64,000 nucleotides of DNA from Baylisascaris procyonis. Its lineage: Eukaryota > Nematoda > Chromadorea > Rhabditida > Ascarididae. The notes under the pieces were generated by a model. It saw only the letters and a program-made list of their open reading frames with translations. It made no database searches and was not told the DNA's origin. This document shows positions 1-13,771 of the stretch, one piece after another (positions within the stretch are counted from its first letter, which is position 1; every line of letters begins with the position of its first letter). Where the stretch lies: NCBI GenBank assembly GCA_037389465.1, contig JAZARR010000213.1:1899001-1963000 (forward strand), written 5' to 3'. Position numbers and translations under genes: made by a program.

Positions 1-3000
1 TTGAGGATTTTAGTTTTAAAGATATTAGAGAAGGTGAAAATGCATCATAAACAGGTAAAACCCCTCATATATGTTTTTTAAACGAACAACAAAGAATAAT
101 GGAGAAATAATAGTTGAAATGAAAGAGTTCGTGGAAAAATCATAGAGATCAGTGTAGAAATATAGTGAGGAGGAGAAAATTTTTGTTAAATGTAGAAATA
201 ATTCAAATGGTAGAGATGATCTTTTATGAAACATAAATGGTTGCTATTAGAATAGAAATTATCATAGAGCGATTTATTTCAACAACAATTTGAGGAATAA
301 TTTTGTAAGTAAGCTTTCAAAGTAGCAATTAGTTCAGGAAATAAGAGCATATGCAAATATGAAATTTGAGGGAGGGAGAGAGGGGAGTTCAGCATAAATT
401 TGACGCCTGAATTCATCTCTACCGTCTGATTCGCCTAAATTGAGGAGGGGAACATAGTGTGGGAAGGTCATTCCTTTTCTGCTATTCTTCTACTCGTTCA
501 TCAAAACATAAAATATTATATATAAAAATGAGCCGTAAAAAAAACCCAAAATAATTACAAAAAATAGGCAGTGAATGTTCTTTGTCCTTTTTTTCGTCCT
601 CTGCCAATGCTAAGATCCGTTGAGAACAACAAAAGAACTCAGTATTGCAACGGAATGAGATTATACATTTAACAGCTGATAGAAACCCTAATTGAGAAGC
701 TAATCACAACGTCTTTAAGGAAAAGAATTTTCAGCGATTTAACTGATATGATGATTTCAGAAATATACTATAAGGAAAAAGTCATGCATCATATCGTTCT
801 ATAAAGGCAATAGTTATTGAGTTTATCTAGTGGCGCTTTTGTCCGGATAGCGTTTTTGCACATTACTTTCGAAATCTGGTTGACAATAATCTAGTTTATT
901 GTCGACATTCCGTATAACCGAACAAGAAGTGAGGTGCATAAGGAAACACACCTTGAACAGATTTGTTATCGAATGTGATCGTTATGAAGAAGCGTTCATC
1001 TAATGCACATCGCAATATATCATCCATTATTCATGTGATAACGATATAAACCAACTGCAAAATTTAATTCAATTTAAAAATAAACGCATATCGAAGAGGC
1101 AGGTGCTCGTATTATGAAAACTGATTACGCAAATATCTTATGCCATTAATCAACGATCATCGTACGAATCATGCAACATGAACAGACCTATGCTATGAAT
1201 GTCCAACAACGGGATTGATGTTTCATCTCTCTTAAATCGAATTTGGCATCACAGAGGGGTCTGAAATAAATGTATGAACGTTTATATTGAGTTTATAAGC
1301 CACTGATTTAAAAAAAAAATATTGATAATTTCACTTAAAGGAGCAAAAAAAGAGAGAGTACTTCGATAGGTTGGTTTGATTTTCTACAATGCAAAAAACC
1401 TAAACATAGAAGGGCATCTTCCACTAGTAGCACAATTTAGAGTTAGCTTCAATAATTCTTATCTCTGCAGGGCTCTTCACCGTAAGTCTTTTGTAATGAT
1501 CAGTGGTTTAGTGTAGACAGCAAGAAACCTGTGGCTTGGAAAAATACCCCAAAAGAACTTAAGCAGGGCAAAACCCTCAATTCCCAAAGAAAAAATTCCC
1601 CTTCCCCCCTCCCCGGCTGTTGACGTAGTCAAGTGAAAGCTTTCCTCGGGATAATGCGTAATGAGAACTCACCGTACAGTACGAACAGTACTTGCAATAT
1701 GCTTGCTCTTTCAAAACGTCTCAAAATTAAAAGTAGGTTTCTAAATTAATTCCAGGTGTTTTCGAGGGGCATTCACTTTTCAGATTCATTTCATTTGCAA
1801 GGTGGATTACGGTGACGTCATATCCGTGTGTACATAGACACCAAGTGTGTCTATGTGTGACGCAATTCAAGTTTAGAAATCATTGAAGATAGAGTCACGG
1901 AAGTTGCCCGATACGAAACAAATATGACGTGAATCAGAAAACCTTGTGGTTAGACTTAGGGTCATCGAGTACCATGAAAACGGATTTAATCAATCAAAGG
2001 TTCCAAAAAAAAAAAAAATCCTATGCACTGCGGCCGATCGGATTTTCACGATAAAGGAAATCAGTTACATTCCCAAAATTTTATAATTCTAGTTTCTATG
2101 ACCTTAAGTTAAAATTTAAAAGTACCATACAGACAAGCACATACACACCAACGGACACATCATTATAATACGCTATACAAAGCATTTGCAAGTTTATAAA
2201 TTTATACAAGAACACAATCGTTCAGGAAAGCACATAACCAACCAAACAAAAAGATTAGTGGCTCAGAATAAATTTTCTCCTCCTCCTTTCCTTCTAAATT
2301 TCCGGTCTAAAAACCTATATTATAGGTGAATGAACCCATGACCTGGTTGGTATTGGTCATCGTTTATTGTGCGCAATCGAAGCGCTTCCCTTTTGGAAAA
2401 TAAGCTTTAATAATGAGTCCGTTTTAATATATACCAACTATTGACAACTTAATAATCTCAACAGAATTTTCCAATACAAAAAAAAAAGAATGCTGATTTT
2501 TTCACTTAGAGGCAGATGCAATCTTCGGCTAACTTCATTGTTCATTGTAGGATAGGATGTTGAATTTATTACAGCGTTAACGCTTTTTAATAATCCGCAT
2601 TAAATGAATGTGATAAAAATATTTATAAATAAGTATATAATATCGCATAAATTTTTAAATATTCTTATATAAGAGTTGATAGTGATAAAGCCTTTATTAT
2701 GCAAAAGAAAAATTAAGAAGAGAAAAGAATAAAAAAAGGGAAATGAAAAATGGGATTATTTATTATGTGAGATTAAAAAATGGGACGGTAACTTATACGG
2801 TAGAAAATTGGGAAATGAATACAGATATGCTGCTTCAGTCGGATTAGTGCGCAGATATGGCTTTTTTTTTCAGCTTTTTTTTTTCAGTTTTGCAGGCGTG
2901 TATTTTTAAAGGCCATTTAGCAATATCGTATCTGCTCGTCTGTTTTTACTTTTTCGACGCTCTCAGCTCCGGAGCAATTAGAGCTGGAGCTAAGAAATTT

Positions 3001-4908
3001 AATGGATATAAAATCTGCGCCCTATTATTTTTAAAAACTGACCGACTATTTTTGAGGTGAGATGGGATTGCAAATAAATTGCAAATAGTTTGTGCAGCTT
3101 GATTTTCGCAAATAGAAGAACTAATTCATAATATTTTAGGTTGATTTTTTCTGGCTGCTGGATTGGAAAATGCGAATTTTTTTTTTTAAAGATTTTTATG
3201 AGCGTCCGATTTCTCTAGGAAATGAACCAATCATCGCAAAAAAAAAATGCTTTGTTATTTGATGGCAGTTAATGGGAATGGTTTACATAATGAGTAGAAT
3301 TACAAGACGGTATTTCGTGCAGCTTATATGAAGCATTTTTTCACCTTATCTAAGAGATAAAAGATCGAAAAGGTTGATTAAAATTGAAAATGAATTATGA
3401 ATGTCATAAAAGTCATAGTTAATTTAGTCCATTCTCAAAACATATATAGGCAATCTACTTTTAATACCGATTTTCTGCTACGAAAAAACACTGCAAAAAG
3501 CTGACATATTTACATTAGATGAGTGGTCAATTTATTTGGAGAAGATGTAAATAAATCTTCATCATAATGCATAGTTTTTCCACGCTGTTAGTGATATTTT
3601 TCGATGGAATGATTTATGCGAAATTTCGTTTTTGAATATTCAAAATACTCTAAAAATTTCACTAATTTGATCATCGCGGTATTTGGCACTGTTGACAATC
3701 GGCTGTCATTTAGGTTAAACTTAGTATCACTCCAGTTTGCCAATATAGTTTGAAGGCAATGGCAGTAAGATGAGGATGGGACGAAGGGAAACGAGTGAAC
3801 AATCCGCTTTTTACAACGATTGCATTATTGGAACGATGGAGGCTTAGAGAATATTCTATGGCATGTTGAACGTTCGGCATCGACCTCCGAAAGAGATTTT
3901 CGATTCAGGTGCGTCCATAGTGACCTAAATTGCGAAGTGAACTCGATATTCGGTCATTATTTTTGAGTGCCTTTCTCATCGATAACAATACTCTTTATAA
4001 AAGTACCTTTGAATATAATCGACGATGTTTCGTTCCACTTCTCTTACCTTCTTCACTTCATCGCTTTATTTTCTTTGCATTTTGCATTATCGCGTTGTCG
4101 TGTTTACTCGTTTATATAATTGTGCGTCTATTTGATCGTTTGTTTAATCTACATGAGGGTGGGTTCATTTGAGGATGAATGCATTGAGGTGGTAGTTATG
4201 AAATTTGTCGTATATAAATAAATCACAGGATCTCATCAATTTTCAAGTTGTTTCATCAACGTGGAAAATGCTTATGAGTCTAAATTGGATATACTTTAAA
4301 TCACTTGATCTATATCAATGGGATCACAAAAATAAATCTTTTATAAAAGATTCGAATTGGTGATCTGATCACTTCAAATATAAAAGTATTATTCATTGAG
4401 ATTGATTGATTAAATGGGCGGAATATAAAAATACCTTATGGGACTCATTTCGACTATTTCATTTCTAGGCTTGAGGAAGAATAGCGATATGAATATGCAT
4501 TTCATGTAAACCTAATTGCTATTCGTTGAGTTCTCTTCCTAACATATATGAAAGCGGTAATTTTTAATATGAAAGGAGTTTTTTTATTTATTTTTCCTTA
4601 TATGTGCGTTAAAAATTGTACTCAAAAATGCTTAAAAATATTATTCAAATATATTTAGTAATATTTAGACTTCAGATGCGTGATTGCATTCGCTATTAAA
4701 AATAATCTCTAAAATAATGATTTATTTGCCTTTCTACGAACTAGAGCTTCTTTCACAAATCTCTTGACTAATTCAGGTGAACTGTTATAACCTTTACAGT
4801 TAAATTAACATTTTTTACTTGCTGGTTTTTGTTGAATTGCCCAAAATTTCAAAAAATTTTTTTTACTTTATTTCCTTATATTTTTGAATAAATATTTCTT
4901 TATTTCAG
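1..4908. other. Intergenic region without a supportable gene
   Basis: About 4.9 kb of AT-rich DNA left of the collagen gene. The open frames seen here (for example 2857-3060 and 3930-4172 on plus, 25-234 on minus) are short, rich in Phe/Leu/Ile as expected from T-rich DNA, and show no domain or convincing splice partner. The right-hand part presumably holds the collagen promoter and any 5' untranslated exon, but no specific element was identified. Confidence 0.5.
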
Positions 4909-7900
4909 ATGAGCAATTGTGGTGATCAATTTCGTTCACGTATTCGTTCGTTTTGCCCGCTTCTTCACTTATATAAATCTTCTAAAGGAGGTTCATCTTT
5001 TATAATCAATGCATCATTGCATACACTTCATGGTGAAACTATTGAAAAAAAAAACGCAACTGATTCAAACCTCATAATTTGATTGAAAAATCTTTTTTTT
5101 TTTTTGTTGAAATAAAATCTAAAATTAAAATATTAAAAAAAAATTTTTTTTAGCGAATCATTTCAGTATCCGATGGCCAATTCGCAGGTATTATTGCAAT
5201 TTCATTGAGTGCATTCGCTATTGTTTTTACATTTATTTTTGTTTCTATACTAATTTCGCGATTGAACGAGATGCAATTGAGAGCAACCAACGATGTGCAA
5301 GGATTTAAGGTTGTTTTTTGTTTGTTTTTTTTTTTTTTTGATAAGAAGAGAGGGGATTAGCGGATAAAATAATTCTCTCGTTCATCCATATATCGTCACC
5401 TATGTGAATCTTTGTCAACAACAATAGAATCAAGCGAAATATAGTATTGCTTTTGCTTGAACATTTCTTTTCACTTTTATCTAATCAAGATGAATCGAAT
5501 TTCGTGACTGATAAAGCCGAACGGTTCCTTTATTGCATGGAAAATGGATTTGTAGTGCTTATCTCTTCGTAGAATCCCTCCATATTTCCCTCTCACCTGT
5601 TTACGAAGGAAAAGATATATTAGGCTTGAAATATGCCATTCTTCAGGAACGACACATCAAATATCTTAGATGATCATTAAATATTTTAAATGCAACTTGA
5701 ACGATATTTCAGTTAATTTTAGAAAGCTTCATAAAAAATATTTTGTTTTATAAAGCCTGTTTTTGGTCGATATATAGAGTGGGGCTGCGAAAAAATCGCA
5801 AAAAAACGATCTCTTTTAATGGTCGATGTACACATAAAAAAACCAATCTCAATTCGGTCTTACCTACTATCTAGTTCGAAAGTTGCATTAATGCTGAATT
5901 ACTGCTAATATTATCCTTTTTTTATCGATTAGTCTTCTTCTACGACAATTGCGCCGCCCTCGTTTTGGACTATCTTATTACAACTTCCAACTGTTGTGAA
6001 TGGTTCAATGACTTAATCAGCGCCTACTTATTAAGGGCGTTTAATTAATGAGAATAAAATCAGCATTCATCAATTATTTTTCCGCTTTCTTTAATAGCTG
6101 AGAAAATTATGAATGAAATAGTAATATTTTTTACAGAGAAGATCTGATCAGATATGGGATGATATTCAACGAATACACAATTTCTTTAGACCTAAACGTC
6201 AAAGTTCAGCCTTAATTACGGGTTTGTTTTTGCAATTTTTTTTAGCCGTATTGAATCCTTTTTTTTTCATTCATTTTCATTTATTGATTCATAGAATGTT
6301 GCCTTTCTCAAAGAAAATTTGTTTTTCTTTTTTCTTTTTTTCAGGAGAAGAAACACATTGGCCGAAAGGATTTATTCCATTTCCTTTCCAACGGACTCAC
6401 ATGCCAAATAAATTGAAACTCTATAAGCAGAAAATGTTTGAAACCGATAGCAGTAAGTTTATTTTTCTACTTGACGATTTCCTTTCATAGATGACACTTT
6501 AAATAACGAAAAATTTGTGGCAAAGTCGAAATAATGACAACGAAAAGAATTGTTTTTTTTTTTTAAACCACAGACATTCCCGTTAATTAAAAAAGAATAT
6601 TTAAATTATATTGTTGTCTTCAAAAGATTCGACCACGAAAAATTTTCAACTTGAAAACTTAAATTTTCGTTGAAATTTTAAATTTTAAAAAAACTTAAAG
6701 TTAAATTTTCAACTAAAATTTTCGTTGTTGAAGAAAATTTAAATTGCTTTATTGCAGATGTTTTATTCGAAACGAATGAGCCATCTCATGCAACACTGGT
6801 TGACGGATTCAATGAAAATTTCTGGATTCCACGTATGAGAAGACCAAAGATGAAATTATTTTCAAGCAGAAAAATTACCGATCCCATTGAACAACTTGTT
6901 GAGGGTGAACGTTATCATCAAAAAAATAAAATAAGTGGAAGAACTGGTGATAACTTTAAGAGGACGAATGATGCTGAATCTGCTACTTATAGCGTTCCAC
7001 CAATGAGCATCATAGAAACCGAATATTATAACAATCTACAGATGGACGTTACTAATTGTGTTGGGCTACCGGGTCGTCCAGGTATATAAACTTTTTATCG
7101 ATGATTGTCTATTTTATTATTAAAAAATTATTGGAAATGTTTGCAAATTTCAACTTTTTTTCTGCAACATTTTTTTTTTCACTAATTCTTTTCTATCTTT
7201 CAGTGAAAAAAAAAGCGGTTGCAATTCGATTGTGTTTATACGAGAAACAGACATACTATCCGTTCATTAAAAATGTGAAATAGCTGAGGTTTTTATGTAG
7301 ATAATTCTCAGCGCTAATTTTTTTTTTTTTTAATTTTAAATTTCCCGAATATATTCTTTCATTTGCAACACGAACAACTTTTCTTATTCAATCAAGCTTT
7401 ATTAACTATTCTTTGTTTGTTCAATAAGTTTATGGTGATGATTATCTCAATAATAAGCATTAGACTCAACGACTTACAATAAATGAGTGGAAGGACATGT
7501 CACATGAGATGATATGATTTGATTGATTAAATTTTGTCGACTTCATCAAAAGTTGCAAAGGAAATGATATTGCAACCAATATCCATAGAAGATAAAATCA
7601 ATTCACAAGTATGCGATGCGTTTTGTTAGTGCAAAGTTGCAAAAGCAATGACGTCATGTTTGATTGGTGACATCACTCAAATGAACGCAGCCGACGTGAA
7701 TGAGAGAACAAATAGATAGATGTATATGATATTTTCTTAAAGAGTTTCCAAAGCTAAATGCCTTGCTTTGCTTAGGTGAAAGTGGTCTTGATGGCATTGA
7801 TGGAGAGCCAGGAAAAGATGGTTTACCTGGACAGAACGGAGATACACTCTATTCGAATGAAGAGCGTTGCTATATTTGCCCTCAGGGTGAGCCAGGATTG

Positions 7901-10900
7901 CCTGGATTTCCGGGTCCTTCAGGAGCACCGGTGAGCAAAAAGATACAGCACTCAGAACAATCATCTTCTTTGCTTTAGTGTTATGAGTTTATTTCTAAAG
8001 GATGATCGACGATGAAACGTTTCATTGCTTCGTAATTTGAAAGCAGTAAATAGCACTAACGATACTAGAAATATGCATATTTAGTGATAGAATAGTGCCC
8101 TGCACAAGATCGATCAGTAAAATCGAGGCAATTCATTTTTTACTTGCATAGCACTGATAAGCGAGCACTAAAAGAAGGATCGCCGGTATCTTGTTGACAA
8201 CAATTCATCGATATCAAAAGACGATCAATTAAATGAATGCAAGTCTACCTTCAAGTTGTTTAAGGTTTTGAACAAGGAGCATAAAGGTTTTGTGCATAAT
8301 CGATAGAATTTTGCGAGCACCCTGTAAAGCACCACCGGAACTACTATCTTGCTGTTTCTCATTTTTTGGCATCAAATATTGTGCATGCTTAGGCTTAATA
8401 ATATGGTAGTCCGTCGATGCGATTTTCGACCACAAGCTATCTGATATCCGTAGGATGAATTAAACATGAACAGGGAATGTAACATCCTGCGGCATGGTCG
8501 ATTATTAGAGAATGCCAGGTCTATGCGATTTAGGCGATGGCTTAGCATGATATCAGTAATGCTGATTTCATTGAAGTAGTCTCAAAATTGAATAGCTAGG
8601 ACCATGTTAATTCAAATTACATGATTTAAACGAATAACCAAAGGGCTGAGTTCAATTATGAAGGCTTCTTGTTGGTAAATGATAGCATCATCAAGCTGTA
8701 CGCTTCTGTTTTTCATCGGAATTGATGGTTGAGCCATCATAGACAGAAAGATACACTAATAGGGATCATAATTCTTGTTGCGTTGTGGTGATCAGCATCC
8801 AGAAGGAAAATATGTGTGGTGAGGATGGGAAAAGATGAAAAAGCTTTTGAGGAAACTTGCACTGTTCATCATAGAAATCGAGATTTGAAGGGTGAAAAAG
8901 GAGAACGTGGATCTCCAGGCAAGGACGGTTACCCAGGGAGTGATAATCATGTTCAAGGACCACCTGGTGATATCGGTTTGCCGGGTGCAAAAGGAACGGA
9001 AGGAACAAAAGGTCTTTCCGGTGGCGTTGTTATCAGCGGACCATGCTTGAAAGGTAGGTAAGGGATTTTAATTGTTAATTACGAATCAGTCAAAATATTT
9101 CACGCAAAATTTCTGGGAAGATTGCTTTGTAAAATTGATTATATCTATGAGATTTTCTGGTTAGAAGGTAAATGAGTTATTGAACACTTGAATGTAGAGT
9201 TCGTTTCGGAAAGAAGCCATTATAAAAGTAATGGTGGGCTTGTATTTAATAGTACTGTAAGTCGATTACTTTTTGGAGAGATTTGCGCCATTAATTCAAC
9301 CTTATCGATAAAGATCACCCATGTGATATCAAGAGTATCGAAATTCACTTGCTGCTTTAAAGTTCCTGACGTTTTGTAGTAGTTTTAGGTCCACCAGGGC
9401 CACCAGGCGAGCCAGGTCCACGTGGAAGGACAGGTCTCTCTGGAATTGATGGTATTTCTGAACCAGGACCTGATGGACCCCGCGGCCCTAATGGACTGCC
9501 AGGATCGGACGGTGCAACCGGACCTGAGGGTCCGCCTGGTGAAATAGGCTTTTCAGGGGAAGGCGCTGGGTATGATGACCATCACAAATAACTTTTCTAG
9601 CTACTAACTTCGTTTGCACACCATCTTTTTCTTCGTATCACATAAATTGTTAAACACCTGTTCGAGGGTAACGACCCAAATCTAAAACATATCGTAATTT
9701 TAAAGGTCATAAAAAGGTTAAAGAAGAATTCTTGCATTATACCTTAAAAAAGCTTTTTTTTACCTTCAAACTCACCGCAGTTTGTTAAACTTGAATGCGA
9801 CCATGTATGTAACTCAAAAAATTCAAACGCATAGAAATACTGTAATCCGCATAGTTTTATATCAAGCGATATAAACAGAGCTTCTGTTGTCGAAAATAAC
9901 CTTTAACAACGCTTGTAGGGAACGTAAAGATCGATAAAGCTGCTTCTAATATAAGTTGGTGTTATAAGAATCAAACGTTCAAATATGTAATGCGATGATT
10001 TCAGATTTGTATACTGAAAAATATTTCATTCTCTTGCATTCTCTAAAACAAAAAAAAAAGTCATTATTATAAAATAATCGAAAATTTATGAAATGTGATT
10101 TCCTTTCTACTTGAAAATATTTCACCATTTCAATAATTTTTCTATCTTTCATTGCTAAAAATTTGCAGTTATTGTTCATGCGTAAGGCGAAGAAATTTCT
10201 CTATCGTCAATAAATTTGGACGTGATTCTATCGTTCAGGTTAGTTTTATATGAGAGTAATTTCATATTGATTCAAAAATTTTTTTGTCTATATTTAATCT
10301 TTTTTTTTTTTGATGCACTCATGATTGATGCATATATCTAGCCAATTTATGTGTTTTCATTCATAAAAGAAACAGCATAAAATTCATTGAAAGATAAGAA
10401 TTTCTTAGTGCTATCGCAATTTTTTTGTCCCCAATTTTCTTTCTTTTTTTTTTTTTGATCGGAGATCTAAAAAATCCACCATTTTTAGAATTATTTTAAT
10501 AACGAATTTACGTTTATCAAGTGTTTGGTGGTCCTTAATAGCGCTATCAAATGAATTTTTCTTTACTTTAATGGACTTTATTAAAATAATCATAATTTGA
10601 TCGCCTTATCAACTTCCAATTATCGTATTTTCTAAGATAGCCAGTCGAGTAGCCACTCATTCATTTGCTGATCATTTTTCCGACTTTCCATTTATATTAA
10701 ATATTATAGGAAGCAGATGACAACAGTACACCAACTATGCAACAAGTTAAGCACAAAGCGTTGGCTTCTAATAAACCTATCTCATCCATTCGAAGCACAA
10801 TCACTCAAACATTACCAAAGGTACCTATATTTAATGAGTTGTTAGGAACTGTGTTCAGTGGATTAAAGGATTGTGTATATCTTTATAGGTGTATGAAGAA

Positions 10901-11574
10901 AAATATAGGTAAAATAAATATTTTACAACAGCTCATTTCCTTTACCAAAGGAACGAAGTGAAGGATAGCATAGGGGTAGGGAAAGGGGAATGACTACGAA
11001 TATTGGCAGATGGAATTTTTTTTGATACAAAGAAATAGTTGTAATTCCGGCTCGACATTTTCTATTGGCTCACTTTTGCTTTTGGTGTGTGGCAGTATAA
11101 TGACATGATCAGAATTCACTTTAACAGCTCAGTTTGGGCGCAAATGTCATTTCGAAATCGTCGGACAAAGATCGATGGGGAAGAAATGGTGTCCTCTCCC
11201 CTCTCATTTTCAATAACATCGAACCAGCACGATGTTTTCTTGCATCATGATCACTCAAGCAATCACTCACATAAATCCAATGTCTTAAGGTTCAAGCTAA
11301 CTTTTCGTCGTGTTTAGATTAAAAACCAATCGGTTTAAAATGGACGTAAATTTTTGTCTCACTCAAATATAGGTAAACGTTTCTGAAATTAATGGATTCG
11401 CATCGTTATAAGGCGTTTTTTCGTAGTAAATTTTGCAAAAACATCTAAAAAAGTGAAATAATATTGATTAAATTTCAGAAACGTGAACATCAGCTTGTCT
11501 CATTTACAATGAGAAATCTTGGGCAAAACACTATAAATGGACCACCAACAATGAAGAAATTTTTTGACGGATAA
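4909..11574 (+). CDS. Nematode cuticle collagen with long N-terminal domain
   Basis: Structural collagen of the secreted cuticle. Inferred exons: 4909-5032 (or to 4990), 5167-5309, 6137-6221, 6345-6452, 6758-7081, 7776-7930, 8852-9053 (or from 8891), 9389-9569, 10169-10181, 10710-10820, 11479-11574, about 513 residues; all phases agree. The start codon directly follows a TTTCAG acceptor. Exon 2 carries the Col_cuticle_N transmembrane segment (begins [10 protein letters not shown], ends in ISRLNEMQ). Exon 3 has a RPKRQ site matching the subtilisin-like cleavage box of cuticle collagens. A long non-collagenous stretch follows in exons 4-5 up to [10 protein letters not shown]. Gly-X-Y blocks lie in exons 5-8 with Cys interruptions ([14 protein letters not shown]). 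The end is YCSC plus a 68-residue polar tail. If the microexon is skipped and exon 8 reads on, the frame ends at a stop at 9589-9591. The family assignment is firm; the exact member and the start of exon 7 are not. Confidence 0.85.
10169..10181 (+). other. 13-nt collagen microexon
   Basis: It is bounded by TTTGCAG on the left and GTAAGG on the right. It completes a Gly codon left open by the donor at 9570 and then reads Tyr-Cys-Ser-Cys, returning the frame to the phase needed by the exon at 10710. A Tyr-Cys-x-Cys motif right after the last Gly-X-Y triplets is typical of cuticle collagen C-termini, which supports the exon although it is tiny. Confidence 0.6.
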
Positions 11575-11695
11575 TTGCATACAGTAAACTGATATATGTT
11601 AACATATTTATTACCATCATTATATATGTGTGTTAATTTTTTTGTCATTTATGAATGGAATATGAAAATTTTTTTCGCGTTTTTTATATTTTTTC

Positions 11696-11713
11696 AATAA
11701 ATAGTTGAATAAA
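11696..11713 (+). other. Polyadenylation signals of collagen gene
   Basis: Two AATAAA hexamers (11696-11701 and 11708-11713) lie about 120-140 bases downstream of the stop at 11572-11574. Their position supports the view that the collagen transcript extends to the last exon at 11479 rather than ending near 9.6 kb. Confidence 0.5.
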
Positions 11714-13464
11714 AAGTCAGTAATTAAAAGGGTTCAAAAACTGGCACAACTTAACGAAAACGTTCAACAATATTAGTGCAACACATGCATGGTAACCTTG
11801 GTTGTTGAGGTTGAAACTTCCCATAATAATATCTTTAATCCACACCCCCTCCCTCCCCTCCCCAACCAACATCTACCATCCCTACTCCCGGATCTCCACC
11901 AAGCAATCCGTGTGAGGAATTGCCACAATTGCGCCAATCGTTTCAATCCCGAATCCAGGTTCGGTACTTCAGATTGTCGGCCTTATATCTGTTGAATCTG
12001 CCTCTGGAAATGCAGCGTTCTAAAGCTTGTTATACTTGTAACCAAACTTATGCGCTGATTTGCACATTAAGAAGGTCAAAGGTGACGTCTCAGTTCGCCT
12101 CACTACGTCCTGAACGATCTCCTTATGAGTTCGTACTGTAGTTAGGCAACTTATGCAAGCTCGGAATATGAATCATTACTTGACAACATCGCATGGACAT
12201 GGGGTTGTTTCACATGAGATAGATTTGGTAGTTGTGATCGACGATTGGAAACAAGGTCGATAATGGTCGTGTCACATAATTGTCGATGAAATCTTTGAGA
12301 TTCGAAGTGCATTTTAAAATTTTTCAATCCTATTGTATTGTAGCAATAATAATATAATAATTGAATTTGTTGGCGAAATGTGAACAAATAAAAGAATAAA
12401 GGATATAAGTTTTGATAATAATGCCATATTTGGGATGCATTCATTAATGAGATGTTTTTTGCATTTTCTCTAAGCAACCTTAAATAATTTATATCCTTCG
12501 ATTCGTTCCTTCTGAGAATCCGTCCATAATCCGTCCATACTTAAGCCATTTGCCCAGCAAGTCCCCCTTCGCTATCTATCAGGAAATGGGAAACAACCTT
12601 ATCTTTCGCGCATCCGAAATTTCATCTACTATTTTATTATTTCCTCGAAAATTTGTTTTCCTCGAATTAATTTTTTCCCCACTTCCAAACAGAAAAAAAA
12701 AACCAAATAATTATTTTCCTAAATAGTAAAAAATTTGCGATGATATTTCGTCATTTTCTTTTCTTAATATTTCATAATAGCTTTATAATATAAATGATGA
12801 ATTCATATCGAATATTTTATTGCATTTGAATAATTTTGAGAGTGCCTCTGAATTGATTATTTCAAGCCGATTTAATATTTCTACATTTATTGTTTTTTCC
12901 TTAAGGATTTTAATCGTGTAATTGTTAGCATTCACTATTAAATCCCTATTTTTTAAATTATCAACTTAAAAGAAAGATTGATCTCTTTCTGGGCTTGCAG
13001 ATATGGCTATCCATAAACAACCTTTCTTTGTCTACTGCAAAAACTTAATATTTCTTGCGGTCGAAAATTCGTTCACCAAATCATAAACGATATCAGTTCA
13101 AAGAAAAAAAAAACACTTCAGAAACAATAATTCAACAACTTTGACGGATAAGCGCATATTATACGTCAACGACTTGGAACGTACGCAATCAGCGATATGG
13201 TTCCGATGCAAGTTTACCCAACCACAATGACGAACAGTATAGGGAGAAGTGGTAGTGCATTAAGCAGCAATTTCGAAGCAAACACTGAGAGAACTTTTTT
13301 GGTCTAAAAATAGTCGAAAATTTTCAAGCAAGAGGAACTTGTTGCCAAGATCATCTTCCTTAATTTTTTTTTTTTGCATTCGCCATCGATCTAAAATGTT
13401 GTTTTAGATTGATCTCGTTAAAAATTAGAGTGTCATCTAACGTAGATGTTTGCGATGCGCTCAG

Positions 13465-13574
13465 ATTGTTTTACATTTTTTGAAATCCTTCAAGAAAATC
13501 TTCCCGAGGAAACGAAGATATTGTTTTACATTTTTTGAAATCCTTCAAGAAAATCTTCCCGAGGAAACGAAGAT
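13465..13574. repeat. Perfect 55-bp tandem duplication
   Basis: Two adjacent identical 55-base copies, 13465-13519 and 13520-13574, each beginning ATTGTTTTACATTTTTTG and ending in CGAGGAAACGAAGAT. Because 55 is not a multiple of three, the same peptide appears in different frames of the two copies. Perfect identity suggests a recent event. Confidence 0.95.
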
Positions 13575-13771
13575 TTTACGAGCAAATTGGACTCCCCGCA
13601 TTTCCCACCGGAAAAAAATCCCGGGGAACTTCGTTAGGACTTGAAAAACCCCACCTTCTGCACGAACTTTCATGCGCTATTAAATCTTTTAAAGTCATCC
13701 CGCCGTCGTTCTTTCTAAATGTCAGTGGTGATATGAAGCTGCAATAGTTGATAGAATACGAAAGTCGATGT

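Noticed and set aside
5154..5166. Alternative acceptor TTTTTTTAG at 5153 for collagen exon 2
   Set aside because: It needs a phase-0 donor that exon 1 does not offer; the TTTCAG ending at 5166 fits the phase-1 donors.
7737..9008. Minus-strand frames at 7737-7964 and 8766-9008
   Set aside because: Antisense shadows of the Gly-X-Y coding exons of the collagen.
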